The notes under the pieces: generated by a model
What the model saw: the letters and a program-made list of their open reading frames with translations, nothing else
What the model was told of the DNA's origin: nothing
Databases searched by the model: none
Shown: piece by piece, positions 45,727 through 59,148 of the stretch
Layout: each line of letters starts with the position of its first letter
How positions within the stretch are numbered: the first letter of the stretch is position 1
Made by a program: the position numbers and the translations under genes
Assembly: GCF_007655135.1 (NCBI RefSeq)
Contig: NW_022204087.1
Location: 1 to 64,000, forward strand
Reading direction: 5' to 3'
Length of the DNA stretch: 64,000 bases
Source: Punica granatum
Lineage: Eukaryota > Streptophyta > Magnoliopsida > Myrtales > Lythraceae

Positions 45727-47824
45727 ACTTTTCAGATCGATCTTTGAAAACACTTTCGAACCATTCAACTCATCAAGCATATCATCTAGTCGAGGAATGG
45801 GGTAACGATATTTTACTGTAATCTTGTTGATGGCCCGACTATCGACGCACATTCTCATCGATCCATCCTTCTTGGGCACCAAAAGTGCTGGTACAGAACA
45901 TGGGCTCATGGACTCCCGTATGTAACCCTTCTCAAGCAATTCATTCACTTGCCGTTGCAGCTCCTTGGCCTCATTCGGATTGCACCGATATGCCGATCGA
46001 TTAGGTAAAAGCAGAACCAGGAACGAGATCAATTTGATGCTCAATCCCCTGAATCGGAGGCAACCTTTCAGGCAATTCCGCAGGAAATACGTCAACGAAC
46101 TCCTTTAAGAGAGCCATGAACCGAGGCGGAAGAGAAATATGTGCTTCGGGCGTTGCTTCCTGCATGAAAAGTATGAGAACTAAGTTGAAGTTCAACAGAG
46201 TCCTTTCAAGCTCTCCCAATGTCATCACCAAGCTTTCTCTCTTCAAGCCATTCACACTCGCACTATGGTCCTTTTGCACTTGTTATGGACTAAGTGGTGC
46301 TAAGACAATACTCTTCCCTTCTTCGGTGAATGAATAAGTATTATTGTATCCATCGTGCAAAGCCCTCCTATCGTATTGCCACGGTCTTCCCAATAGAAGA
46401 TGACTTGCACTCATCGGAACCACGTCACATACTAATTCATCTTTATACATCTTCCCAATTGAGAATGGAATACGAACTTGCTGAGTAACTCGTGCCTCGC
46501 CTTGATCATTCAGCCATCTCAACTTATAGGGGCATGGATGCTTTGTAGTAGCCAGATTCAGCTTCTCCACCAAGGTCGTAGACGCAACATTGGTGCAACT
46601 CCCACTGTCGATGATAACTCCGCACACCTTATTTTGGATGGTGCACCGAGTTCGGAAAAGATTGTCCCGCTGTTCTTCTTCCAGCTTTGCTTCGGAACTC
46701 AAGACTCGACGAATCATGAGCATCTCACCCTCATCGGCAAACTCTACATTCTCTCCCTGCGCACCTCCAGAAACCTCCTCATCCACCCCTTCATCTTCAC
46801 TCTCGATCTCTTGAGTGTTCTGGATGGTCATCACTCGCCGATTCGGACATTGGGAAGCTATGTGTCCTAATCCAAGACATTTGAAGCACTTGATGTCTCG
46901 GCTCCGAACAAGGCGTTGCGGATCGGTGGGCTTCTCCGTTCCCTTTGTCGCCTCAGCTTGAGGCCTTTGAGAGCCTCCTACATCCTTCTGCTGCGCATTC
47001 CACTTCGAAGAGGATCCTGAACTAGCAGCCACTGGTTTTGGGTAAAGCACCCGCGATGCATTGAGTTTGCGACGCTTTCGCTGTTTTTCCACCTTACTGG
47101 CCAGCGTAATCACATCTTCCCAAAAGACATAGGGCTGCAACTCCACGATATCCGCAATTTCCTTGTTCAAGCAATGGTCTGCTCCCGTGGCTCACTCAGT
47201 TCGCATCTCATCGACAACATTTCGTACTCCATGACATAATCTTCAACGGACATACCTCCCTGGCGAATACTCTGCAGTTTGAGGTACAAGTTTTGCTTGT
47301 AGTACTCGGGCATGAATCTTCTATGCATGATGCGCTTCATCTCCCGCCAACTACGAATCCCATCTCCCCTATCTCTTCTTCGCTGCGCCTTTAAGTTTTA
47401 ACACCTCAGATTCGCATAATCGGTGAACTCGAGGGCAGCAAGTTGGCACTTCTGGGCTTCGGAGTACTCGAAGCATTCGAAAACCTTATCGACGCGCTGG
47501 ACCCACTCGAGGTACTCTTCAGGGGAACTCGTGCCTTTGAATTGTGGAATCTTTAACTTGAGATTGGTACCTTCGTGGAACCGGCCGCTCTTCTTCTTCA
47601 GGAAGTTCATCCTCCAGGTCAGCTTCATCTTCCACTCGAACATTCCGTCTAGGAACTCGATGTGCACGTTGCGGAGGAGCTGGCGCCACAGCCATTCGAT
47701 CAAGAGCTTGGATCACCAGATCGAGTCATGCAGAGAGCTCCTCTTGCCCCCGCTGAAGCCCAAGGAACTGGGCTTGCTCGAGTGTGAGTCCCCTCGGAAC
47801 CTGATGGACGTTTTCCTCATCCAT
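45727..47824 (-). pseudogene. Unit 10: gag-pro-RT remnant
   Basis: It repeats the unit 7 gag truncation at YANLRC (47703-47398). The nucleocapsid-protease frame is whole (47170-46283), with CFKC knuckle and DSGSCTN. RT pieces are 46279-46001 and 46095-45727. Confidence 0.85.
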
Positions 47825-47924
47825 TGTGTTTCCCAGAATAATTCCTCACTAAACACTCGTGTATACACTCCTTCACGTGTTTCACTCGGCCAACAAGAAC
47901 AAAACCTTATGCTCTGATACCAAA

Positions 47925-48543
47925 TGATAAGCTCACGAACCAGAACTTGATAAAGAAAGAAGGGTGGAGGGTAGAACCAACTAAACTCGATAAGATGACT
48001 CGCCATGAGTAAGAAAAATCGTTTTGATTCGCCACGCTCAAGGATGAATGATAAGAATCAGAGTTTTCGCCACTAAACAATGAACCTGTTTAGATAAGAA
48101 AAAATAAGAAACGCTCTAAGCAATTTCAATCAAAAATTCATCAAATTCGTCTGTCTTCCTCTCTTACAATAAGATGCATATTTATATAGAGGGAAGACAT
48201 CCCCCTGGACTATAAAATAGGAAACTGATATCTGATATCCTCTAGATTACTTTCCTAAAATAGAGTAATGTAATAATCTGAAATAGGAAACTTAAAATTG
48301 CTGACTCAAGCTAATATAGGAATTAATATCTAATTAAGGGAAACTATTATCTTCTCGTAACAGCTGAAGGCTCTTTTAAAATATGGGCCATCACTTCAGG
48401 CTGGACTCCTCATCTCCTATTTCCGAGCACTTAAGTACGGTAAAGGGCCCGGGGAGAGTTGCAAGAAGCTTCTTGGCCATGGAACGAGTGATAGGACTCG
48501 AACTAGATCTGGATCCCTTGAAGTCGTGCTACGATTTGCATCA
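47925..48543 (-). repeat. Unit LTR 12 (619 bp)
   Basis: Shared LTR of units 10 and 11, with LTR 9 variants plus a 4-bp deletion near 47990 and a short insertion near 48370. Confidence 0.88.
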
Positions 48544-50640
48544 ACTTTTCAGATCGATCTTTGAAAACACTTTCGAACCATTCAACTCATCAAGCATATT
48601 ATCTAGTCGAGGAATGGGGTAACGATATTTTACTGTAATCTTATTGATGGCCCGACTATCGACGCACATTCTCATCGATCCATCCTTCTTGGGCACCAAA
48701 AGTGCTGGTACAGAACATGGGCTCATGGACTCCCGTATGTAACCCTTCTCAAGCAATTCATTCACTTGCCGTTGCAGCTCCTTGGCCTCATTCGGATTGC
48801 ACCGATATGCCGATCGATTAGGTAAAAGCAGAACCAGGAACGAGATCAATTTGATGCTCAATCCCCTGAATCGGAGGCAAACTTTCAGGCAATTCCGCAG
48901 GAAATACGTCAACGAACTCCTTTAAGAGAGCCATGAACCGAGGCGGAAGAGAAATATGTGCTTCGGGCGTTGCTTCCTGCATGAAAAGTATGAGAACTAA
49001 GTTGAAGTTCAACAGAGTCCTTTCAAGCTCTCCCAATGTCATCACCAAGCTTTCTCTCTTCAAGCCATTCACACTCGCACTATGGTCCTTTTGCACTTGT
49101 TATGGACTAAGTGGTGCTAAGACAATACTCTTCCCTTCTTTGGTGAATGAATAAGTATTATTGTATCCATCGTGCAAAGCCCTCCTATCGTATTGCCACG
49201 GTCTTCCAATAGAAGATGACTTGCACTCATCGGAACCACGTCACATACTAATTCATCTTTATACATCTTCCCAATTGAGAATGGAATACGAACTTGCTGA
49301 GTAACTCGTGCCTCGCCTTGATCATTCAGCCATCTCAACTTATAGGGGCATGGATGCTTTGTAGTAGCCAGATTCAGCTTCTCCACCAAGGTCGTAGACG
49401 CAACATTGGTGCAACTCCCACTGTCGATGATAACTCCGCACACCTTATTTTGGATGGTGCACCGAGTTCGGAAAAGATTGTCCCGCTGTTCTTCTTCCAG
49501 CTTTGCTTCGGAACTCAAGACTCGACGAATCATGAGCATCTCACCCTCATCGGCAAACTCTACATTCTCTCCCTGCGCACCTCCAGAAACCTCCTCATCC
49601 ACCCCTTCATCTTCACTCTCGATCTCTTGAGTGTTCTGGATGGTCATCACTCGCCGATTCGGACATTGGGAAGCTATGTGTCCAAATCCAAGACATTTGA
49701 AGCACTTGATGTCTCGGCTCCGAACAAGTCGTTGCGGATCGGTGGGCTTCTCCTTTCCCTTTGTCGCCTCAGCTTGAGGCCTTTGAGAGCCTCCTACATC
49801 CTTCTGCTGCGCATTCCACTTCGAAGAGGATCCTTAACTAGCAGCCACTGGTTTTGGGTAAAGCACCCGCGATGCATTGAGTTTGCGACGCTTTCGCTGT
49901 TTTTCCACCTTACTGGCCAGCGTAATCACATCTTCCCAAAAGACATAGAGCTGCAACTCCACGATATCCGCAATTTCCTTGTTCAAGCAATGGTCTGCTC
50001 CCGTGGCTCACTCAGTTCGCATCTCATCGACAACATTTCGAACTCCATGACATAATCTTCAACGGACATACCTCCCTGGCGAATACTCTGCAGTTTGAGG
50101 TACAAGTTTTGCTTGTAGTACTCGGGCATGAATCTTCTATGCATGATGCGCTTCATCTCCCGCCAACTACGAATCCCATCTCCCCTATCTCTTCTTCGCT
50201 GCGCCTTTAAGTTTTCCCACCTCAGATTCGCATAATCGGTGAACTCGAAGGCAGCAAGTTGGCACTTCTGGGCTTCGGAGTACTCATAGCATTCAAACAC
50301 CTTATCGACGCGCTGGACCCACTCGAGGTACTCTTCAGGGGAACTCGTGCCTTTGAATTGTGGAATCTTTAACTTGAGATTGGTACCTTCGTGGAACCGG
50401 CCGCTCTTCTTCTTCAGGAAGTTCATCCTCCAGGTCAGCTTCATCTTCCACTCGAACATTCCGTCTAGGAACTCGATGTGCACATTGCGGAGGAGCTGGC
50501 GCCACAGCCATTCGATCAAGAGCTTGGATCACCAGATCGAGTCATACAGAGAGCTCCTTTTGCCCCCGCTGAAGCCCAAGGAACTAGGCTTGCTCGAGTG
50601 TGAGTCCCCTCGGAACCTGCTGGACGTTTTCCTCATCCAT
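48544..50640 (-). pseudogene. Unit 11: gag-pro-RT remnant
   Basis: The gag domain is whole (50519-49983). A TAA near 49843 replaces a Ser codon in ASSGSSS of the nucleocapsid region, and a 1-bp deletion near 49207 shifts the end of protease (49650-49117). RT pieces are 49096-48818 and 48912-48544. Confidence 0.85.
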
Positions 50641-50740
50641 TGTGTTTCCCAGAATAATTCCTCACTAAACACTCGTTTATACACTCCTTCACGTGTTTCA
50701 CTCGGCCAACAAGAACAAAACCTTATGCTCTGATACCAAA

Positions 50741-51361
50741 TGATAAGCTCACGAACCAGAACTTGATAAAGAAAGAAGGGTGGAGGGTAGAACCAACTAA
50801 ACTCACTCGATAAGATGACTCGCCATGAGTAAGAAAAATCGTTTTGATTCGCCACGCTCAAGGATGAATGATAAGAATCAGAGTTTTCGCCACTAAACAA
50901 TGAACCTGTTTAGATAAGAAAAGATAAGAAACGCTCTAAGCAATTTCAATCAAAAATTCATCAAATTCGTCTGTCTTCCTCTCTTACAATAAGATGCATA
51001 TTTATATAGAGGGCAGACACCCCCCTGGACTATAAAATAGGAAACTGATATCTGATATCCTCTAGATTACTTTCCTAAAATAGAGTAATGTAATAATCTG
51101 AAATAGGAAACTTAAGATTGCTGACTCAAGCTAATATAAAAATTAATATCTAATTAAGGGAAACTATTATCTTCTCGTAACAGCTGAAGTCTTTTAAAAT
51201 ATGGGCCATCACTTCGGGCTGGACTCCTCATCTCCTATTTCCGAGCACTTAAGTACGGTAAAGGGCCCGGGGAGAGTTGCAAGAAGCTTCTTGGCCATGG
51301 AACGAGTGATAGGACTCGAACTAGATCTGGATCCCTTGAAGTCGTGCTACGATTTGCATCA
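50741..51361 (-). repeat. Unit LTR 13 (621 bp)
   Basis: Shared LTR of units 11 and 12 with canonical ends and PBS (50727-50738). Confidence 0.88.
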
Positions 51362-53458
51362 ACTTTTCAGATCGATCTTTGAAAACACTTTCGAACCATT
51401 CAACTCATCAAGCATATCATCTAGTCGAGGAATGGGGTAACGATATTTTACTGTAATCTTGTTGATGGCCCGACTATCGACGCACATTCTCATCGATCCA
51501 TCCTTCTTGGGCACCAAAAGTGCTGGTACAGAACATGGGCTCATGGACTCCCGTATGTAACCCTTCTCAAGCAATTCATTCACTTGCCGTTGCAGATCCT
51601 TGGCCTCATTCGGATTGCACCGATATGCCGATCGATTAGGTAAAAGCAGAACCAGGAACGAGATCAATTTGATGCTCAATCCCCTGAATCGGAGGCAACC
51701 TTTCAGGCAATTCCGTAGGAAATACGTCAACGAACTCCTTTAAGAGAGCCATGAACCGAGGCGGAAGAGAAATATGTGCTTCGGGCGTTGCTTCCTGCAT
51801 GAAAAGTATGAGAACTAAGTTGAAGTTCAACAGAGTCCTTTCAAGCTCTCCTAATGTCATCACCAAGCTTTCTCTCTTCAAGCCATTCACACTCGCACTA
51901 TGGTCCTTTTGCACTTGTTATGGACTAAGTGGTGCTAAGACATACTCTTCCCTTCTTTGGTGAATGAATAAGTATTATTGTATCCATCGTGCAAAGCCCT
52001 CCTATCGTATTGCCACGGTCTTCCCAATAGAAGATGACTTGCACTCATCGGAACCACGTCACATACTAATTCATCTTTATACATCTTCCCACTTGAGAAT
52101 GGAATACGAACTTGCTGAGTAACTCGTGCCTCGCCTTGATCATTCAGCCATCTCAACTTATAGGGGCATGGATGCTTTGTAGTAGCCAGATTCAGCTTCT
52201 CCACCAAGGTCGTAGACGCAACATTGGTGCAACTCCCACTGTCGATGATAACTCCGCACACCTTATTTTGGATGGTGCACCGAGTTCGGAAAAGATTGTC
52301 CCGCTGTTCTTCTTCCAGCTTTGCTTCGGAACTCAAGACTCGACGAATCATGAGCATCTCACTCTCATCGGCAAACTCTACATTCTCTCCCTGCGCACCT
52401 CCAGAAACCTCCTCATCCACCCCTTCATCTTCACTCTCGATCTCTTGAGTGTTCTGGATGGTCATCACTCGCCGATTCGGACATTGGGAAGCTATGTGTC
52501 CTAATCCAAGACATTTAAAGCACTTGATGTCTCGGCTCCGAACAAGGCGTTGCGGATCGGTGGGCTTCTCCTTTCCCTTTGTCGCCTCAGCTTGAGGCCT
52601 TTGAGAGCCTCCTACATCCTTCTGCTGCGCATTCCACTTCGAAGAGGATCCTGAACTAGCAGCCACTGGTTTTGGGTAAAGCACCCGCGATGCATTGAGT
52701 TTGCGACGCTTTCGCTGTTTTTCCACCTTACTGTCCAGCGTAATCACATCTTCCCAAAAGACATAGGGCTGCAACTCCACGATATCCGCAATTTCCTTGT
52801 TCAAGCAATGGTCTGCTCCCGTGGCTCACTCAGTTCGCATCTCATCGACAACATTTCGAACTCCATGACATAATCTTCAACGGACATACCTCCCTGGTGA
52901 ATACTCTGCAGTTTGAGGTACAAGTTTTGCTTGTAGTACTCGGGCATGAATCTTCTATGCATGATGCGCTTCATCTCCCGCCAACTACGAATCCCATCTC
53001 CCCTATCTCTTCTTCGCTGCGCCTTTAAGTTTTCCCACCTCAGATTCGCATAATCGGTGAACTCGAGGGCAGCAAGTTGGCACTTCTGGGCTTCGGAGTA
53101 CTCATAGCATTCGAACACCTTATCGACGCGCTGGACCCACTCGAGGTACTCTTCAGGGGAACTCGTGCCTTTGAATTGTGGAATCTTTAACTTGAGATTG
53201 GTACCTTCGTGGAACCGGCCGCTCTTCTTCTTCAGGAAGTTCATCCTCCAGGTCAGCTTCATCTTCCACTCGAACATTCCGTCTAGGAACTCGATGTGCA
53301 CGTTGCGGAGGAGCTGGCGCCACAGCCATTCGATCAAGAGCTTGGATCACCAGATCGAGTCATGCAGAGAGCTCCTCTTGCCCCCGCTGAAGTCCAAGGA
53401 ACTAGGCTTGCTCGAGTGTGAGTCCCCTCGGAACCTGATGGACGTTTTCCTCATCCAT
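51362..53458 (-). pseudogene. Unit 12: gag-pro-RT remnant
   Basis: The gag domain (53337-52801) and nucleocapsid-protease (52804-51935) are nearly whole; a 1-bp deletion near 51941 alters the last protease codons. RT pieces are 51914-51636 and 51730-51362. Confidence 0.85.
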
Positions 53459-53558
53459 TGTGTTTCCCAGAATAATTCCTCACTAAACACTCGTGTATAC
53501 ACTCCTTCACGTGTTTCACTCGGCCAACAAGAACAAAACCTTATGCTCTGATACCAAA

Positions 53559-53641
53559 TGATAAGCTCACGAACCAGAACTTGATAAAGAAAGAAGGGTG
53601 GAGGGTAGAACCAACTAAACTCACTCGATAAGATGACTCGC
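53559..53641 (-). repeat. Unit LTR 14, cut by Tat LTR
   Basis: Only the 83 bp next to the PBS remain. Array sequence runs to GACTCGC, then the right Tat LTR begins with TGTACGG. In other units GACTCGC continues as CATGAG. Confidence 0.85.
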
Positions 53642-54408
53642 TGTACGGACCCGAATGTGGACTCTCGTCGGGGCCCGCATCGCGCGCTTTTGGATCGCGT
53701 GGCTTGGTCGGAACGTCCACCTTCCCGCGGGGACGCGCGTCGGACACGCGTGAGAGAAGGAGTCGCCACTTATCATTTTACGACCCGAAGGTCGAGGGCG
53801 GATAAGTTACCCTGGGTCTAGGGGTATGGAACACCTAGTTTGTTGTTAAGGCATTGATCTGTGCGGAACCGGAAAATCCGTGTTCGGGGGTTCATGTTAC
53901 GTGCGGGCCTATATCCCGCACGCCCTTTCGGTACTCTGGTTTGCTAGGCTTGCATGTTTTATTATTTACCGCGTGAATTAAGCTGCACTCGGCTCGCACG
54001 TTTTGAGACCGGATATTCGATGAACCAAACGATGTCGGTTGAGAAGCCGGGAGAGAAGTAAATCTATATGTCGGGGAATTGGTTCACAATCTTGCATTAC
54101 AGTTCATCGAACCATGGAGGTTGAATCCCTGCGTGAACCAGAACCGCGATATGTTGGATTCACTTGTGTCTGGGCAAGCATTAGACCGATTCGATTAATT
54201 CGACTCTCGGACCGTTCGCTCACCGACTGGAATTCTTACAGAATAAATGCACCAAATAGAATCCTTACAATGCTCTCAAAAACAATAAATACAAATTGCA
54301 AAGGGTCGAATTCCAGTCGTTTCGCGTTCGGTTATTATTCCACTCTAACTCACCGTGAGTTTAGGGAAAAGACCGAAGAACTGAAATTCAATGAACGCTC
54401 TCACTGGA

Positions 54409-54480
54409 TAGGGCGTTGGACCCTGTGAGTGTTGATTAGGGTGTTGGACCCTGTGCTCGATGATTAGGGCGTTGAACCCT
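54409..54480 (-). repeat. 28-bp hairpin repeat in right Tat LTR
   Basis: Three copies equivalent to those at 12764-12834, again with the AGGG/CCCT stems kept. Confidence 0.65.
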
Positions 54481-56439
54481 AATATTATTCGGCCTAGGGG
54501 TCAGGCCCGACCCGCATGGCAAACAGGTGCAGAAAGATAACAAGCAACAGGTTAATAACAGACAAAGTGTTTGTTATTGTCTTGTTTACGTGAATTAACA
54601 GATTATTAACCCAGGGGTGTTTTTGCAAGCAAATGCCATATGCTAAACAATCAAACATGTGCCAACGTTTTAGCATTCGGCTTTGTTTTGAGAACTTGAC
54701 AAAGAGAGTCAAATCTCAAGTGTGTGGATCGCTTTTACAGTTGTTCTGTATTGTGACACTGAATTACCACTGAATTAACCAAACTCGTGTTTTGACTCTA
54801 GATTTGGAATCTAGAATTCCTCCTAACCATTATCTAGTGTTTGGTTAGGTCGAGTGAAAGGTTAATCAGCATTTCACAGGTTTTCTGACAATGATCAACT
54901 GTTCTAGTTACCCGAGTCTATGTTAGGATAGCAGAAACTCATCAGTTAGATAAGAAAAGGCTATGCAGATGAACCTGCACCTGAACAGGTAGCCCGTTCT
55001 TATCCCGTACTGTAGTGTTTCTATTATGCTAACCCTAAAGATGTCGCGGGTTGTGAAAAGATGATTTTGCCCTTTATTTGAAAATGGTTTTTCAGAAAAA
55101 AGGGGAAACATCACAGTGCGGGCCACCTCGGCCTGTAGCCGGTGTCGACCGATTCCCTGGATCATCCAGGGTTGTGCAAGAACCCTGAAAAAGCCAAAGA
55201 ATCGGTTGATCTGTCCGGAAGTGATCCAGAAAGATCTTCCGTATCTTGACATGAGTTACCTGGAATCAAGTGAAAACTCAAGTTGAGACACAAAAGCCCT
55301 TTTTAGACGTCCATGCCACGTCGGACCGCGCGTTTCGGGTTTTGAAATTGATAAGTTTAAAAAGGGCACCAACATCCTTTGACGACTCGTCGACGCGAGT
55401 TATCAGTTAATGTCCAATTCGGGTAAACTTTATCAGTATGAAGTGAGTTTAATCGTGTGAGCGTCCCGATTAACCGTTTGTGGAATTAATGCTTAAGGGT
55501 TGTGCCGAATGCATTAATTGTGAAAACGATTCGCGACTCGACGACCAAGACGATTCCATAAGGATCGAGAATAATTTGGTCCAATAACCGAAACTATCCT
55601 CATAACCAAATGGACCCGAATGAGTTATCGATACTCGAATCCATGCATGCTTTGTTTAAAAGAGTCTTTACATGATATTTTAATATGGGAATCGTAAAGA
55701 CATTGAAGTAAAACTTCACATCATCCGATCAACAAATTAAACTTGAGATAAGGAATTCATTCTTGACTCAAGGAAGGCCAAGAAGCCCTCGGCTTCATCT
55801 TGTGAAGGGTGGCCGAAGGTTCTCATGGCTCTATCCGAGTCACGAACGATTTCCTAATCGTGGTTTAATTATTTCTCGCATGCTCAAACATCGACCGTGA
55901 TAAATAGCACCCTTTTTTAACAAAAGCCGGCGTTATCACGATTTGTTTAGCTCATTCAAACATACAAACATTCACAAACGTGTTAATTAAGGAAAAGGAT
56001 AACATAACACCGGCTTCATGCATGCAATAATGATAAACAAACTCGGAAATTAACTTGAATAGGCTAAGGAGACCGATCTTAACCCGAAAAGAGCAATTTA
56101 AATCTCAACCCTCTCCTTTAGAGAATTGGCCGAGACTTAATGTGCCATAATAGGGTCGGGATAGTCTTCTTTATGATGATCCAAGCCCCTTTCCGACATG
56201 GTAGCAAGTCCTAAGATAGTGTACGTGTATAATATAACATAACATTGCATAAAAATTAAATCTTGTGAATGAAACATGCATGAAAACACCATAATACTCC
56301 ATAGCCATGCAAAAATATAAAAAGTCCTAACTCCTCTAAGTCGAAAGTGTTTTACCTAGCCTCGGAATACGAGGAAAGAGTCGGGGAAGTGTTTGAGAGT
56401 CGGGTGACTCGGTGGAACCTTTAAAAGGGTATTCGGGTG

Positions 56440-57205
56440 CAAGGATGGACGTGCACGGGCACGGTCGAGCACGGTGACGGGAGCTAGTGGGCACGGACAG
56501 GCGCTGGTGGTGGGCGCGGGTGTGCGCGGTGACAGGCACGGGCGTGCGCGGATGACAGGCACGGGCGTGCGCGGGTGACGGGCACGGGCGTGCGCGGGTG
56601 ACGGGCGGCGGGCGTGCGCGGGTGACGGGGCGGGTGCGCTGGTGACGGGCGCGGGCGTGCGCGGGTGACGGGCGCGGGCGTGCGCTGGTGACGGGCGCGG
56701 GGTGCGCTATTGACGGGCGCTGGCGTGCGGCGGCGATGGGCGCGGGCGTGCGCTGGTGACGGGCGCGGGCGTGCGCTGGTGACGGGCGCGGGCGTGCGCG
56801 GGTGACGCCTGGTGACGGATGCTGGCTGCGCTCGTGACGCCTGGCTGCGGATGCTGGCTGCGCTCGTGACGGGCGCGGCGTGCGCTGGTGACGGCGGCGC
56901 GGCGTGCGCTGGTGACGGGCGCGGGCGTGCGCTCGGTGACGCCTAGCTGCGGATGCGGGCTGCGCTCGGTGACGGGCGCGGCGTGCGCTGGTGACGGGCG
57001 CGGGCGTGCGCTGGTGACGGGAGCGGGCGTGCGCTGGTGACGGGCGCGGGCGTGCGCGGGTGATGGGCGCGGGAGTGCGCGGGTGACGGGCGCGGCGTGC
57101 GCTGGTGACGGGCGCTGGCTGCGCTCGGTGACGCCTGGCTGCGGATGCTGGCTGCGCTCGGTGACGCCTGGCTGCGCTCGGTGACGCCTGGTGACGGGCA
57201 CTGTT
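56440..57205 (-). repeat. GC-rich minisatellite in right Tat LTR
   Basis: Mostly 23-bp units (GGTGACGGGCGCGGGCGTGC) with truncated variants. It is the counterpart of 9590-10780 but lacks the 67-bp higher form. Long low-complexity open frames are artefacts. Confidence 0.83.
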
Positions 57206-57520
57206 CACCCGAGAGCTCCAACTTCACCCGAAATGATCCAAAATGATAAGCAAACGACTCCAAACTAAAAAACTGGGTTCAGAAATGGAATCCTTGGGTC
57301 CGAAACATGTCGTCTATGAAGTTTGAAGAATTTTGGATATAAGTCGGAATAGTGCCCGCTATGGATCCCGACCTAAACTCCAAAGCTATTTGGCTTGATT
57401 CTTGATTTTCATGAATTCTTTGCTTGCTGCTGGTTCCTAAGGAGTTGAGAGCATTTTCTAGAGGGAGAAACTAGCAAGATGAGGTGTGCTTCATCCATGA
57501 TTAGCTTAATCACAAATAGG

Positions 57521-57531
57521 CAATATATATG
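57521..57531 (-). promoter_or_regulatory. Candidate TATA box in right Tat LTR
   Basis: CATATATATTG on the minus strand, at the position matching 8398-8409 in the left LTR. Confidence 0.4.
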
Positions 57532-59133
57532 TGAAGCTAATGAGCAATTAAGCAAAACAAAGCACCATTAAGGGCCTCATTAATGAAGGTCGGTTGCCCT
57601 AATGGAGATGAGGATGAATGTCATCCAAGTATCTTGATGAGGAAGAGCCAAGAAGCATTAATGGAGGTGGAGTTAATGGCTTGAGTGTTGACTTGGAAGA
57701 CCAAAGATATTTTGGGCTAGGTGAAGGCAAGAGAGGAAAGGGGAAAAGGCCGAAAAGTTTGGGGCAAAGGGCGGTTGCCCTTGGGCAGCCCGTGGGTCCC
57801 ACGGCTTGTGAGGAGAAACCGGGAAAAGACTCGGGTCTCGATTGGTCGCGTATTCGAAGTTCGTGGTTCGAATTGAACGTCGAATTGTCGGTATACGCGT
57901 GAAAACGGAGTTAATGAGCCCAAGATTGACATTTTCTATTGAGAAATGTCCCGGATGTGTGTGGGGCTCGGGAGCCGATTTTGCCCATTGCAAGTGATCG
58001 GGGCGAAGTTGTCCGCTTCTGACAGCATATCCCGTGTCTGCATCTCATGTTGGTCATTTTGGCATAAGTTGTCAAACCACGTGAACAATCATCCCTTAAG
58101 CCGGTAATGCTAACGTGGGGCCGGAGACGTCCTAGGAGGCCGAGACTGGTTTTCTCAAGGTGACTTCTGAGTTGCTTGGGCACTCCGGAGATTACTGTAA
58201 TCTCTGTTTGTCAAGATTAGACCTCCAAGGACTTGAAGAGTGTATCTGAGACCTCTAAAGCACTGTTTGAGAGATCTAGATGAGTTGTGTGAATTATTCC
58301 GACGACTCCACATTGAGCCTTGAGAAGGCTAGCATTGTGTAACGTAAGCATTCGGCGTCAAATTTCCCCAAAGAGGACCTCCGGATATGGATTTCCACTG
58401 AAAATGGTCATTTCCGCTCTTCGGAGGTTACTCGGGAAACCGCGAAGGGTTTTGCTGTCTGTTTTGCCCAATTGTGAATGTCTGCTAGAGTTTTCTGGGC
58501 AATGTTGTATGAACTTCGTTTGCCGTAATTCCATCAGACCCTTCTCCGGCTATGCTCTTCTGAAGAGGGGTATGCTTGTTTTGCCGTTCGGAAGTCATTT
58601 GAAGTGTCTGTGTGACTTCCAAAAGACAATCTGAAGCGTTGTTCCTACTCTGTGTGCTGATGGGGCATGGCCGCGTCTGATATTTGGAATTAACTTTTCT
58701 CCAGGAAATCGGCATTTTTGGACTTCCACTGAAAAGTTGTCTGTATACAGAAAGTTGTTCTGTATAGAACAGATGATTTGCAAAATGCCTTTGGGACACT
58801 TTTCATCTATTTGGCACTGGTGTGGATTTTTGGAGTCCAATATTCACTATCTTCCGATGACCGAGCGAACTATCGGAAAATAGTGCCGTCCGTGTAATAC
58901 ACTGAAAACGCCGGTTTTGGACATTGTTGAGTTCTTTGGTCGCTCTGTTCCCCTTTGGTGACCCCTAGAGTCCTTCTGTCATGTCCATGGGCCATTTGCT
59001 CAATTTTGCCAACTTGAGGATGAATAGTGATTTCTTGCTCTGCCGAGCCGTTTTCTGTATTCTGCTCAAGTCGTGGCTTGGGTCATTGCTAATATCATTG
59101 TTTGGAATGGTGAGCCAAAATGGGGTGCTGACA

Positions 59134-59148
59134 GCTTGCCCCTCTTTG
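59134..59148 (-). promoter_or_regulatory. Polypurine tract, right Tat element
   Basis: On the minus strand CAAAGAGGGGCAAGC stands directly before the LTR start. Confidence 0.75.

Larger units (their letters stand above)
34448..53641 (-). repeat. Array 2 of 2.82-kb units with 8.46-kb higher-order period
   Basis: Six complete units and one truncated unit share single LTRs. Diagnostic changes recur every third unit: an extra T in gag (36111 and 44569), a TTTTAACACC stop in gag (38931 and 47390), and LTR variants in LTR 9 and LTR 12. Units 6 and 9, 7 and 10, and probably 8 and 11 are therefore pairs. It ends at 53641, where the right Tat LTR is inserted. Confidence 0.9.
53642..59133 (-). repeat. 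3' LTR of right Tat element (5.5 kb)
   Basis: It starts TGTCAGCACC after a PPT (59134-59148) and ends CCGTACA at 53642, next to array sequence. It matches the left LTR in inverted orientation, apart from indels and a shorter GC-rich core. It contains no gene. Confidence 0.87.

Noticed and set aside
56336..57263. Long Pro/Arg/Ala-rich open frame on the minus strand
   Set aside because: Same minisatellite in the right LTR; artefact of missing stop codons.
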